Of a stretch of 64,000 nucleotides of DNA, positions 21,820 through 35,000 are shown one piece after another. Each line of letters starts with the position of its first letter. Within the stretch, counting starts at the first letter, position 1. The notes beneath the pieces were generated by a model. It was not told where the DNA came from. It saw nothing but the letters and a program-made list of their open reading frames with translations, and did not search any database. The position numbers and the translations under genes were made by a program. Origin of the DNA: Priapulus caudatus (Eukaryota; Priapulida; Priapulimorpha; Priapulimorphida; Priapulidae); the NCBI RefSeq assembly GCF_000485595.1, contig NW_014577139.1, positions 566,364 through 630,363 on the forward strand, given 5' to 3'.

Positions 21820-22460
21820 TTCGGAGAGAGAGAGAGAGAGAGAGAGAGAACCAGAGAGGGAGTGTGTATGTGTCAGAGAGAGAGACAGGTGAGAGGAGAC
21901 AGTGAAAGAGAGAGAGACAGAAGAGAAAGAGATGCCGGAGAGAAACAGGAGGGAGAGAGAGAGAGAAGAGAGAGACAGAGAGGAGAGAGAGGAGGCATGA
22001 GACAGGGCGCCGGAGAAGAGAAGAGATCGAGAGGGATGAGAGAAGAGAGGAGAGAAGAGACCACAGAGAGAGAGAAGGTTGTTGCGCGCGCTGTGTGTGT
22101 GTGTGTAGTGAGAGAGGAGACGGAACTTGAGAGGGGATGTGTATGAGGCTGAGAGAGAGAGGTGCCGCGCGCGTGTGTTGTGTGAGAGAGATAGAGAGAA
22201 CGAGAGAGAGAGGTGCGCGCGGCGCGTGTGTGGTTGTGTGAGAGAAAAAGATGGTGTGCGCGTATGTATGTGTGACATTTGTGTGTGTTGTGAGAGAGAT
22301 GAGAGAGAGAGATGTGATGGTGTTTGTTGTATGTGTGTGTGTGTGTGTGTGTTTGCGCGCGCCGCTGCGTGTGTGTTGTGATGTGTGTGGTGTGTGAGAG
22401 AGAGAGAGGTGTGCGTCGTTTATGTTGGCGTGCTTGCTTGACGAGAGAGAGAGAAACCAG
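21820..22460. repeat. GA/GT-rich low-complexity tract, unit 2
   Basis: Same composition as 17145-17930, grading into GT runs at 22330-22400. Confidence 0.85.
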
Positions 22461-22479
22461 ACGGATCAGGCATGCTCAG

Positions 22480-23050
22480 CGAAAAGCACGTTGGCACCAA
22501 TTGGCAATCTGCCGTTGCAGGCCAACGTTGTCAATTATGGCGTTGGGACAACGTTGGACAGCTGCGCAAAAGCGTGACCAAGTTGGCTGTCTGCGTTGAG
22601 CCAACTGTTCATATGAGTTGGCAGACGGTTGGCAACGCTGAGCAAAGCGTTGGGCAACGTATGTTCAATATTACGTTGGACCACGTTGGCACGCGCTGAG
22701 CAAAAGGTTTGGAATCAACGTTGGCTGTCTGACGTTGGCACGTTTTTCCCACGCCTGAGCAGATAAGACGTCTGGATCAACGTTGGCTGTCTGACGTTAA
22801 GGCCAACGTTGCACGCTGAGCAATAAGACGTTGGATCAAGGTCAAGAATCAAGATTGGCCTGTTGACGTTGGGCGCCAACGTGGCATGGCATATGACGTT
22901 GGCAAGTTGGATGAATGCTGTTGCCCAGTGGGCAACTATGGCACCTGAGCAAAAGACGTTGGGCATCAACGTTGGCTGGTGACGTTGCGGGCAACTTGGC
23001 AATATGACAGTTGGCGCAACGTCTAGCATGAGTGAAGACAGCCGGTGCCA
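22480..23050. repeat. Minisatellite built on CAACGTTGG
   Basis: Roughly 60-base units, each with GCTGAGCAAAAGACGTTGG, ATCAACGTTGGCTGTCTGAC and GTTGGGCCAACGTTGGCA-like strings, degenerate by point changes and indels. The core is self-complementary, so single strands can form many short hairpins. Confidence 0.8.
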
Positions 23051-23229
23051 AACGTTGAGCCCAAAGTCAGCATGTTATTGGTTACGTAAATGTTCCGCTA
23101 AAGTCCCACATGTTGCTACAAGGTCACATCAGGCAGGGACTATGGTACATGAAAATGGGTGGGTAAAGGACACCCCCCAAAATTATGCCTATACATATTT
23201 AAATTTTAGGATATTCAAACAAAATATAT

Positions 23230-23650
23230 CAATTTCATTGGCGAGCCATCCTTGAATTCAAGATGGCCGCTATCTATGCTTTTCAAGTGTATCATACTGG
23301 GCTTCTCACTATCCGAAATGTTGATATAGACCCCAAAATTATGTCCTCTACACGTCTTGGGTCTAGATTATTCAGAATAACACAAATTGCACTGCGGAGC
23401 CGATATTGAATCCAATATGGCCGCCAGCCATGTTTCTCTAAGTGTGATAATTGGGTTTTCACTATCGAAATGTGGGCTATAAGCAACCAACATTATGTCT
23501 TTAGAGTCTGGGAGTCCAGATATTTCAGAAAATCAATTTTCGCTGGCGTCATTTTGGATTTCAAGATGGCCGCACAATACGCAAAAGTCGCTGGAAAATA
23601 ACAGTGAAACTCCCAAGGTATTCTTAGAATAATATTTACGTTTCAGCCTA
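23230..23650. repeat. ATGGCCGCC repeat, about 2.5 units
   Basis: Units start near 23256, 23415 and 23563 at TTCAAGATGGCCGC-like strings and contain CCAACATTATGTC and GGGTTTTCACTATC. Related to 15060-15690 (inverted) and 18812-19010. Confidence 0.65.
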
Positions 23651-24559
23651 ATACCCCGAAAAATTTAGCTCATGCCATTATTTTTGATATTCTGCCCCCC
23701 TGCTATTCAGAGGTTGTTTTACGAAATGATTATGATAGATTGTAGTATGGACCGAGCATGCGTGCGAAAATGTCGGCTGCCCACTGATAAATCTGCTATC
23801 ACACGCTTCCCGGCCAGCGTTTTGAATTACTGTAAACAGACTCAGTCAATGCATTTCTTGGACTTCGGATTTCATTGGCATTTTTGAGTCAATGTAGTAA
23901 CCAGCCAGTGATATTGGATAATATTACGCGTTTGGCTATAAGGTAATGTACTTATTAATACACAAGGTGCAGCTTACGTTAGCATTCGTCAACATTGAAA
24001 ATAATGCTATATTCCTTTTAAATTTTTGTTCGTTTGATACTGATAGTGTGGTACACTTTGATAGGGTAAGTTTTTTCCAGGATGGCACCTTCTCTGACTG
24101 AAAGTTATGTCGCACTTAGTATGACATGGAACGCCCGGACTGCAGTTACTACTTGGTTATCTTATTTTTTGCTTGGATTGCATGGAGGCGAAGTTCTTAA
24201 CAGTTTGATTTGTTACTTCGTCATGGTGGTCTTCTAATGTTTTGATAGTTTTTTTGACCATTGGATGAGTTGTCAGCATCCAAATTTCTTTCCCCCTTGT
24301 CAGGCGTTTCTACTTCTCTTAACAGTCAATTGTATGCTCAATCCTCTTAATGCAGTGTAGAATTTTGTCCTATGGAATAAATTGGAAATTCACTTTTGAG
24401 TAATCAAATAGCATCAAAGGTGATTCTATCTGCATTGATGAACCTAGATTAACGATCACGCATGGGTATTGTTTTGGATGAATCTAAAGTTGACCCTCAA
24501 TCTTTTTCTCTTCTTCGATTGGGAAAAAAGGCTATTTACCCAGTTTATGAGGTGGGGTC

Positions 24560-24760
24560 TTCCTTGACTTCAATTATTTGCCCATATTTTGTGACAACTT
24601 TTCTCATTGCCTCTAAAGGATTGTTTGAGCCAATATTTAGTCTACTCTTCTGTTATGAGCCATTTTGACTTAGGCATGATATTGAACGTGTAACCCATGT
24701 CAACATTGCTGTTTTCCGGACATCGGTTTTTTTTTCTACCGCCGTACCCAGTTATGGCTT
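24560..24760 (+). pseudogene. Non-LTR reverse transcriptase fragment, copy 2
   Basis: Diverged copy of 19895-20065 with more indels; LFCYEPF and the HGF-like region are recognisable by alignment to copy 1. Confidence 0.55.
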
Positions 24761-25049
24761 GACTAATAAATTTGAAAGTAAGTCTGATTAAGTATATATA
24801 GGTTGATCAGTATTCTAGATTTTCAGTACTTTGATTATAGGGTTCTCAGTTGTTGCTGTCTTCCATGTGGAATTTCTCCATGTATCTTTTGGCTTTTTAA
24901 AAAAAAAAAAAAAAAAATTATTTGCAAATCTGCAGCTTTTGTTCATGCCAATCCGCCCAGTGTTGATCATCGAATTTGATCCCTATGGTTTTACGTTTCG
25001 TTATAGTCTTGACTTTATGAACGAATGATCTACTATTTTGTAGGCATAT

Positions 25050-25860
25050 ATGAGGTTTAATCATCTAAGACTAATAATAACTAGAGTGTACAACGTGAAA
25101 ACGGGCGAATAGGTGCTATTCACGAAATTTTTACTTTGCTGCGAGGCTAGAATAATTTATGTAGTATTGCCATAAGCAGAATTCTTTTGCTCTCTAAAAC
25201 AGACGAACGCTTGTCAATACGATACTCCTAGGGCTGGATATGGCTATAACTCTCCTCCACTGTCACGCGCCTACTCTCCCGGTTTTCGGCACCTACGCTC
25301 TAGCATTTTGGTCATGGTTCCGTTCAGCGGCTAATGGAGCGCTGATAATTGATTGTCCTGATGCCCAATTGGTATTTACTACAATATGTAATGAGCTGCG
25401 TTTTGAAGAGCTTAATTTAGAAAAACATTGCCGGCTCCATCATGACGCGGCATTAGCCGTGCTAGGAAAGAGATAATGGGAGATAGGGCATAGGCGTGCC
25501 CCGAAAGTCACCTATGATAACGCGAAAAGCGGGGCTTATTCATAAAGTTTGACCGGAAAAACTCAACTTTTCACGAAGCATGCTTAGTGTGGGGTAGGGT
25601 GGCTGAATAACGCGGGATGCGAGGCGGCCGTGAGGCATGTGGGAGGGGAGGTTTAGGCCAATATCTCAGCTGCCGCGATATCGTGATTGACAGCGTGTTG
25701 GTCTTGTTTTAGAGAGCTAAGATTCTGCTTTATTGCTAATACCATAAAAGTTATTCTAGATCGCAGGCAAAGCTAGATATATGTTTGTCGTGAAATAGCA
25801 CTATTTTTCCCAGTTTATTCCGTTTGTTACACTCATAGGTATTATTAGCTTTGTCATCTG
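25050..25860. mobile_element. Element with ~150-base terminal inverted repeats
   Basis: The left arm at about 25065-25200 (CTAATAATAACTAGAGTGTA ... TTTTGCTCTCTAAAAC) pairs with the right arm at about 25710-25855 (GTTTTAGAGAGCTAAGATTC ... TATTATTAGC). The interior of about 500 bases has one open frame (25240-25476) that I do not recognise. The right end lies only about 150 bases before the DNAI2 start codon. Confidence 0.65.
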
Positions 25861-25995
25861 TATATTGCCTATGTATAACCACAAGATTCTGTGTGGCTGC
25901 GCTTGTTATAATGATTTGTCTTGGCGAATTTACCGTAAATGACATATATATATTATATTTTCATGGAGGTTTTCTTTTAGCAGGCGAATTATTAC

Positions 25996-26004
25996 ATGAA
26001 TTGA
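25996..26004 (+). promoter_or_regulatory. Minimal upstream ORF (ATG AAT TGA)
   Basis: A two-codon ORF ends three bases before the DNAI2 ATG. An acceptor-like tttcttttag lies at 25971-25980, so the leader may be spliced just upstream of it. Whether this part is transcribed is inferred. Confidence 0.35.
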
Positions 26005-26007
26005 AGG

Positions 26008-29000
26008 ATGGAGATAGTGTACGTTTATCCAAAGAAGCGGAGTGAGTTTGGCGGCGCAGTGTAACTTTTCTGACCAAGCTGCCCAGGCTATTGTTGAATT
26101 TCTACCGGACGAGAGAACTTAATGCAGAGTATGTGGAGAAGAATCCAATGGACAGGGGGATACAGTTGTGGTCGGGACATGTCATGAGCATGAGGTAATT
26201 TCAAGACAGTATATAATGACCTAAAAGCATATATGTCAATCAAGTCTTTTCCTATGATAATTTTGATCTGAAAACCTAATTGTGGATGTGATGGAAGCAG
26301 TTGATCATTGACACTTTCAAGTTACATGCACACTCAAACATGCACTCGATTCCAGTTTAGGAGATACATGTGCAGCAACTAAATTGTTATTATTAGCTAG
26401 TCTGACATAGTCAGATGCAGCTTGTAGAATCGCATGATCGTCCGTCCGTCCGTGCGAGCGCGCGTCGCGTCCGTGCGAGCGTCCGTCCGTCCGTCAACAG
26501 TTGGGCACAAATCTAAACGGCTCGACGTACGGTCACGATATTCGGGACGTGGGGGGTAATCCGAAAACGAGTTGGGATGTGAAGCTGGGGTCAAAAGTCA
26601 AAGGTCAAGAGGTGTAAAATAAGGGGGAACATTCACTCTTAACTTAAGGTATAGGGAGGAAATGCAGAATTGCGCACAAATCTAAACGGCTCACCTAGGC
26701 TCGTGATAGTCGGCTGTTATAGCATCATGTAGGAAAACCATACATGTGGCCGAAATTGGAGGTCACAGGTCAAAGGTCAATGGGCACAGGGCAGATTTTA
26801 GACATTTTCTGAGGACATGCTGTCTGACGAGACGATTGAAAAACTTTTTTGTTTCAGCGGTTGACGTATCATTTTTATGGTTTATTGAAAGGACCATGAA
26901 ATGTCCCTCTGTGACATGTGAAGAGTAAGTGTCGGATAACCTTTTGACCCTCAAAGAGGAGGTTAAACATGGATTTGTTAACTGTTACTGTGTTAGAAAG
27001 AATTTGACTGCCTGGGTTTGCTAGTAGAATCTATATCCTGGATGTATGAGGCTACAATGTCACAGTAAATTTAAAAAGCTAAATTTGGTTAAAGAAGGTT
27101 TATGTCCTTAAATCGTTAATTTATATGGCATTCTGTAGTGTCAGTATGTACATTAGCGTATCCACATCCAGTGGCTACTGCCAGTGCATGTGTTGTGGTA
27201 TGCTGTGGAGTTTTTGCCTTAATTGGCTACCAGTGGCAGCTCTCTATTGCGCGCTGCTAGGCTTGCGTAGGTAAATTGGATGAGTGCTTACTATTCTGTC
27301 TTGCAAGATAGTTGTTGCTACACGTATGATGGGAGCTTCCATCTTTAATCTGAAGACACTTAAACGTACGGCCATCTCGTGCAACTTTCATAACGATCCC
27401 AACGAACATCTTTTGAGAAGGTTCCTGATACCATCCTGTGCCATTCCACTGTTTCGGCGTGTATGTGAACACATTGGGAGCTAACAGGGTTTACTAGAAT
27501 CCCAACAACCACAGAGTCACCGCAGTAGACGTTAGATGAGCGCTGTCGCTATGCGGCACTTGTTTATTATGCAACTGTTCGTTTGTTATTTGGGTCTACT
27601 CCCTAAACGAACCTACTATCTTATTGCCATATCCAGTAGAGTGTACTGAGTGTGACAACACAAGTACTAGAACAACAGAACAAAACAGAACAGCACAGAA
27701 CAGGACAGGACAGGACAGGACAGGACAGGACATGATATAATGTGACATGATATAACAACTTAACGTAATTTAACGTAACGTAAGGTAACATAACTAGGCT
27801 ACTGCACATATGCACTGCCTTTTCTTTTTCTTCCTAACTTTCTTTAAAAATATTTAATTAATGTACTGTACACATGTATTGTAACATCTGGACTCTCTTT
27901 AGGTTAACACAGAACGGTTTGAGACAGATGTTCATGGTGTCAACCACCTTGAGGGAGGCTGGCCAAAAGATATTAATCCTCTAGAGGTTGAACAAACAAT
28001 TCGCTTCAGAAAAAAAGTGGAAAAAGATGATAACTACACAAGTTCAATACTCAACTTGGGCAGTGTAAGTTACCATTTGTGACCCGTGCTGGGATTTTTA
28101 GGCTCAGGGGTCAATTTCTGGATGTTGAGATTATTCCATAAACTGATTCCTTAGACTCTCAGCTTTCAAACAAGCCATAAAGTAACTTCTACACAAATAG
28201 AAACGAAGATATGATTTCCTGAATTCTCGTGAACCGATAAACTTAATTACGAGAAAATTGAGTTTAAAATAAAGTAAAAAAAGAATCCGGAATGAAGTCC
28301 CAAACCTCGCTGCCGCACTAAAGCACAGTACAGGCAGAACCGACTGAGATGACAAGTCAGTTTTTAGATCACCTTGACATTGGTCAAGCTGAGCTATTGC
28401 CATGGTCGTCTCGTCGTACGTTCGTCGTCCGTCCACGTCAACATTTCGCTTCGCGTCAACGATAACTCAGGAACGTTTGCCACATGTTTGAAATTGGTAT
28501 AGTTGTTACTGCTATTGCCTCCATATTTAACGTCCTATTTTGAAGCACGGCACAGCAAATTTTTGGCAAAAATGGAATTGCCATTAGTCAGTCGTTCAAA
28601 GATGTTGCTCATTTTTGGTATGTGAATGAATAAGGGCTAGGGGTTTTGATATTTAAAAAAAAATTATGCAAATTAGGTAGGGTTTGGCAATTATATAGCA
28701 TATTATATAGACACAAACAGTCTGTGGTGTCACACTCATCTGGTTCGTTTTACAAGATTTTCGTTGACAATATTTTAATGCAAAATTGGCATTTCCTCTC
28801 CACCCTGCCGATAAAACGTCTATATTAAAGTAAAGATTTACAAAACATGTCGGAACGCAGCATAACCTATTTATTTCAAACGCCATCGCTACAAAGCGGG
28901 TATAGCGCCATCTACGGTCACAAATTGTGATTCATTTTGGTTTATAAATTATTATTGCGATATACAGATGGCAATCGTTTCTATAATGTACGTCGATGGT

Positions 29001-32000
29001 TGCTCAATTAAAACTGGCTTGTTCTTACTCACTCATTTGTGTCCTTTTTTGTGGTGAGCTACAGTGTCATTGACACTTTCATGACATCTAAAGATGATTC
29101 TGACCTGTGCTTTTTTGATCAATTATATTTGAGATATTATAAATAACATATTTACGTTAAAAAACGAAATTCTGACTAAAAATATATTTTTATGGAAAAT
29201 CCCAGCATGGGTCACATTTGCTATCTTAAAATAACCAAATATATCTGCTGAAATAATTAAAAAACACACAGCATGGTCTACGAATTTACTTTGACCATGT
29301 TAGATAGAATAATATCAATAACTGGTTACCATAGATATACTACCTAACTGGCAAATATTATCCAAATCAGATAATATTATTAAATCTATTGTAGATTGTG
29401 TTATTTCTTGCTCGAGTTGGCATAGTATTGAATTGCTTAAAATCGAAGTGAACATAGAAATTTGTGGAAGCCCCCAAAAGTCCTAAGGTTTTATCAGGGG
29501 TAGATGATGACAAATCATCATTTGTCATTATCCACCCCTGGTTTTATCTATAGTAGAGACTGCACACTTCCGCTTCAAAATTTGCCAAATTCCATTTCGG
29601 AGATTACTAAATTCCACTTCAATTCCGTTTCAGCAAATTTCTACATTTTAATTCAGAAATAATTAAAATTAAGAGAAAACACTGATGGATGCCTGTTTTT
29701 TTGTGTTTGTAATTTTTTTTGGATCTGTAATTTCTTTTGGAGAGTTAAAGTGATGAATGTAAGATAAGTTTTCATAATCATTTTGTGTGTGTTGGGAGTG
29801 ATTTGAGCTGTTTTAAAGGTTATTTTTGTGTTTTGGGAGGTTATTTTTGGTTCCGGTATTTTTATTTTTACTGGTAATTCTGTTTCAGAGGGGGTGATTC
29901 CGTGATTTCCGTCCATTTTCCATTTTCATGGAAATGTACGTGCAGTCTCTACTATAGGTTTACTGTAACTCTTTATCATTAAAATTATATAAAGTGATAA
30001 TTTTACACTCAGTCACCTTTCACTATTACTGCGATTGTTCTCTCATATTTCACAGAAGTGTCATTGTTTAGGCATCCGATAACAGGCGGCCCTTGTTCGT
30101 TTTTTCAGGTAATGGAGCATTGCATTAAGCAGAACAATGCCATTGACATTTATGAAGAGTACTTTGAAACTATTGATTCTGGAGATGTGGCAGAGGTACC
30201 TTATGCAAAAACGATCAACATCTTTAGGTAATTCTTTTGTATGTTAATGCTTTAACTTGAAGCTAACAATGAGCAATTTTATATTGTTAAAAGCTTGTGA
30301 AATGTGAGCACATATTTTCATATCATGCTATGTTTTTAGCTCATCTGACATAGTCAGATGCAGCTTGTAGAATCGCTTGATCGTCCGTCCGTCCGTCCGT
30401 CCGTCCGAGCGTCCGTCAACAGTTGGGCACAAATCTTAACCGCTCGACATACGGTCACAATATTCGGGACGTGGGGGTATTCCGAAAACGAGTTGGGATG
30501 TCGAAGCTGGGGTCAAAGGTCAAAGTCAAGAGGTGTAAAAGAAGGGGGAACATTCACTCCTTAACTTAAGGTATAGGGAGGAAATGCAGAATTGCGGCAC
30601 AAATCTAAAACGGCTCGACCTAGGCTCGTGATATGCGTGTATAGCATCATGGTAGGAAAAGCCATCACTGCTCGAGAATTGGAGGTCACAGGTCAAAGGT
30701 CAATGAGCACAGGGCCAGATTTTATACATTTTCTGAGACATGGTGAGTTGAGCGATTGCGAAAACTTTTTGTTTCAGCGGTGACCTAGCATTTTTATGGC
30801 TTTATTGAAAGGACCATGAAATATGCTTTCCACTGACATGCGAAGAGTAAGTGTCGGATAACGCTTTTTGACCCTCAAGAGGAGGGTTTAAACATTATTG
30901 TTGACTGTTAACAAAGGACTGAACTGCTTTTGCTTATTATTAGAGCCCATACCTGTGTCAATGTTAGGCTACAGTTGCACAGTTTAATTGCAAAGGCAAA
31001 TGTTGGTGTGAACAAGGTTTACGCTCCTTAATCATATGCATTTCTAAAGCAGTCTGTCTATAGCACCACTGCCCCGCCGGCCTGAAGGGTGAAATGATGA
31101 ATCAGTGAATGCTCGCATGAGGCAAAAAACACAGGCAGCCCATGGCTGGCACGCTTCTAATCATAATTGTGCCTGGCCAACTGCAATGCACTCTGTTAAC
31201 TCACAGCTGAGCAACTGCCTGAATATACTTACTTGGATTTTAGCCTGTACCTACTGTAGGACTTTCAGAACGAATGCCACTTTGATTATGATTACACTTG
31301 CACGCGCCATCTCGCGGCGCAAACTATAGCCCTAGTTATAAATTAGATTTTATTCTCATGTAACTTTGTTAAACGAATAAATAATAACTGTACGCATATA
31401 ATATATAATCATTTACTTTTCATCTTGAATCTTAACATATATCATGTAGCTATGCCGTGCGTATCATTTACAGTTGTGGCGAACATAAGCTGTTACCATA
31501 GAAATATTAGAGACACTAATATATTATGATTTCTATGACTGTTACACTCAGGGGCCATAGGAAAAAGTATTATTGAGGGGCAGTAAAAGGCATCATCGCT
31601 GGGTTTTAATTTTTTTTATATAATTAAGAGAGAGAGAGAGAAAGTCTAAGATAAAGAGAGAGAGAGAGTAGTAAATTGAGACGGGACAGAAAACGGTGAT
31701 ACGGTGTGTATGCGAGCGGAAACGGGGTACAATTAGTCGTGCGAGATGGTGTGCAAGGGATGGAGGATGGAGGCAGGGGGAGGGAGGTCGAAGGCAGGGG
31801 AGGGAGATGGGAGGTAAGGGGTGGAAGTGAGAGGCAAGGGAGTGAAGTGGAGGCAGGAGGAGGGAGGAGGAGGGAGGTAGAGAGAAGGACCCCCCCCCCT
31901 CTAAATTATACTTGAGATCCATGCTCATATGTTGAAATCTTTATAGATAGATAAAATAGATAGCTGTGAATCTATACACAAATTCGAAGTGAAAGGCAAG

Positions 32001-35000
32001 TATCATTAATAAAATAAACCAAAATCGCATGGGGGGGAGATAGTGAGCGTGTCCTAACAATGATGTGTACGCAACTGCGTATCTGCATATCTGCGCCTAA
32101 CAAATGTTCAACTACGCACGACTGAAATTGTACGTTCATAACCGTACAACAGATCCCAGATGAGCCCAGACGCTCTGCGGCTCTTGTTACCATAATTTGT
32201 CATTAGTTGAATTTTTCCATACCAAATATGCATGTATATATACACGAATGTTTTTGACATTACAGAGACCCAAATGAACATAAGAGGTCAGCCACACATC
32301 TTTCCTGGTTCCTGATGGTTCAAGGAAACTTGCTGTGCATACTCAAATCTTGAATTTGGGAAATTAAACAGTGAAATATGTCTAGAGTCCTATATTTGGG
32401 ATATAGGTAAGTTTCTTATTTTTAGCTCAGCTGACGTAGTCAGATGCAGCTTGTAGAATCGCATGATTGTCCGTCCGTGCTCGTGCGTCATCCGTCTGAA
32501 CAGTTGGCACAAATCTTAACCGGCTCGACGTACGGTTACGATATTTGGGACGGGGGGGGGAATCCGAAAACGAGTTGGAATGTCGAAGCTGGGTGTCAAA
32601 GGTCTAAAGGTTCAAGAGGTGTAAAAGAAGGGGAACATTCCTCCTTAACTTAAAGTATAGGGAGCGAAATGCAGAATTGCGGCACAAATCTAAACGGCTC
32701 ACTAGGCTCGTGATAGTCGGTGTATAGCATCATGGTAGGAAAAGCCATCACTGTGCGAAATTGGAGGTCACAGGTCAATGGGGCACAGGGCAGATTTTAG
32801 ACATTTTCTGAGACATGGTCTGACGGAGCGATTGAAAAACCTTTTTGTTTCAGCGGTGACCTACCATTTTTATGGCTTTATTGAAAGGACCAGAAATGTA
32901 CTTTCCGCTGACATGCGAAGAGTAAGTGTCGGATAACCTTTTTGACCCTCAAGAGGAGGTTAAACATGGATTTGTTGACTGTTAACAAAGGACTGAACTG
33001 CGCTTGCTATTAGAGCTTCCTCCCCGCCTCTCCTCACCCTCCCTTCTCCTCACCCTCCCCCACCACCACCATTACGCTCGCGCTCGACGCATATCCATAA
33101 TAACATGTTAATATAGCGAAGTCATTAAAGTTACACAGCTGTATCTTTATTACTGTACTAACAGTAGGATAGCAAAGCCTATATCAATGCATCATAGATT
33201 TTAGATCTGTATAAGTAGTATCCTAGATATATGTCTAAGCGCGAACGTGGTGGCAGGAGGGCGCACTTGATTTCGGTTGCCAGTGAGTTTATCAGAAAGA
33301 ATACCTGGCTACAGTACACGTCAGTTGAGCGCGTGTCCCTCTGCGGCGACTTGTTTATAATGTTAAGGACTTAAGGGGGTCAAAATTGTGTTTAGAACTT
33401 TGTGGAATAGTAAAAAGTAGGAAATAGTAGTTTACCGAACGTACCCTGGTACTATCTAATTGCGACTACGCCTACTCCCTAACCCTAACCCTAACCCTAA
33501 CCATAACCCTAACCATATCAGATAGTTACCAGGGTACGTTCCGGTATACCGGACCGTACCCAGGGTACGTTCCGGGCAGTACCCTGGGGACATAGACCCT
33601 ATGAGCCATATTATATCGTGCAAGAAGATGAAAACCTTCTTTATTATGTGATTATTCATTTTTTTACAATAGAAATTTTATATTTTACAAATACCTATAC
33701 CTTGAAATATGTGTGCTGCAAAGTCGGCACATGGTTGATTCCTTTCTACAAGTGCTATTGCTTTTAAAGAGAATCCAACAGACCAGAGCTGAGTCTAAAG
33801 CCTATGTCACCGCTCGTGTGTCTCGAGTATAACCCGAAGGATTCTCACATATTAATAGGTGGCTGCTACAATGGACAAGTTGGAAGCATTTATGGCCTGT
33901 AATGTTCTAGTTGTGATATTAATGGAAAGTGACTGTTACTGATGTAGTACAGATCTGTAAACATTTTAGCAGTTGCTTCCCATGTTGGCTAAAGTAAGAC
34001 TCCATGATTTACAAAGTAAAGTCCATGATTTCTGTTATATTAAATTTAGTGTATTTAAAGCATTATGTTCTACTGTAGCCTAATCATTTACTTACAATTT
34101 ACGACAATCAATCAACGTCTATGTAACACTTTACACGTAACATTAAAGATCCTGGTCTTTTNNNNNNNNNNNNNNNNNNNNNNNNNGAAGAGTAAGTGTC
34201 GGATAACCTTTTGACCCTCAAGAGGAGGGTTAAACATGGATTTGTTGACTGTTAACAAAGGACTGAACTGCCTTTGCTATTAGAGCTTCCTCCACCCGCA
34301 CCTCCCCCCTCTCCTCACCCTCCCCTTCTCCTCACCCTCCCCCACCACCACCATTACGCTCGCGCTCGACGCATATCCATAATAACATGTTAATATAGCG
34401 AAGTCATTAAAGTTACACAGCTGTATCTTTATTACTGTACTAACAGTAGGTATAGCAAAGCCTATCAATGCATCATAGATTTTAGATCTGTATAGAGTAG
34501 TATCCTAGATATATGGTCTAAGCGCGAACGTGGTGGCAGGAGGGCGCACTTGATTCGGTTGCCAGTGAGTTTATCAGAAGAATACCTGGCTACAGTACAC
34601 GTCAGTTGAGCGCTGTCCCTCTGCGGGACTTGTTTATAATGTTAAGGACTTAAGGGGGTCAAAATTGTGTTTTAGAACTTTGTGGAATAGTAAAAAGTAG
34701 GAAATAGTAGTTTACCGGAACGTACCCTGGTACTATCTAATTGCCTACGCCTACTCCCTAACCCTAACCCTAACCCTAACCATAACCCTAACCATATCAG
34801 ATAGTTACCAGGGTACGTTCCGGTATACCGGACCGTACCCAGGGTACGTTCCGGCAGTACCCTGGGGGACATAGACCCTATGAGCCATATTATATCGTGC
34901 AAGAAGATGAAAACCTTCTTTATTATGTGATTATTCATTTTTTTACAATAGAAATTTTATATTTTACAAATACCTATACCTTGAAATATGTGTGCTGCAA

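Larger units (their letters stand above)
20434..25160. repeat. Unit 2 of the ~4.7 kb tandem duplication
   Basis: Gap-free copy of 15739-20433: transposon ORF remnant, GA/GT tract, minisatellite, ATGGCCGCC repeat, reverse transcriptase fragment and the start of a terminal repeat. Confidence 0.75.
30338..32187 (+). repeat. Repeat family R1, copy 4, interrupted, in DNAI2 intron 3
   Basis: The 5' part is clear from 30338 to about 31345; a 3' end ending GCTCTGCGGCTCTTGTT is at about 31990-32187. Between them lie AT-rich DNA and a purine-rich tract (about 31627-31890). The two parts may be one copy split by insertion or two fragments. The triple AGGTCA array is intact. Confidence 0.65.

Noticed and set aside
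25240-25476. 78-codon frame MAITLLHCHAPTL... as a gene next to DNAI2
   Set aside because: It lies between the arms of a TIR element, has no recognised family and no splice or promoter support.
33770-33882. Second DNAI2 exon 5 as a real duplicated exon
   Set aside because: It has lost its GT donor and a coding base, and the whole 1.25 kb around it repeats across a fixed-size N gap, so it is an assembly overlap.
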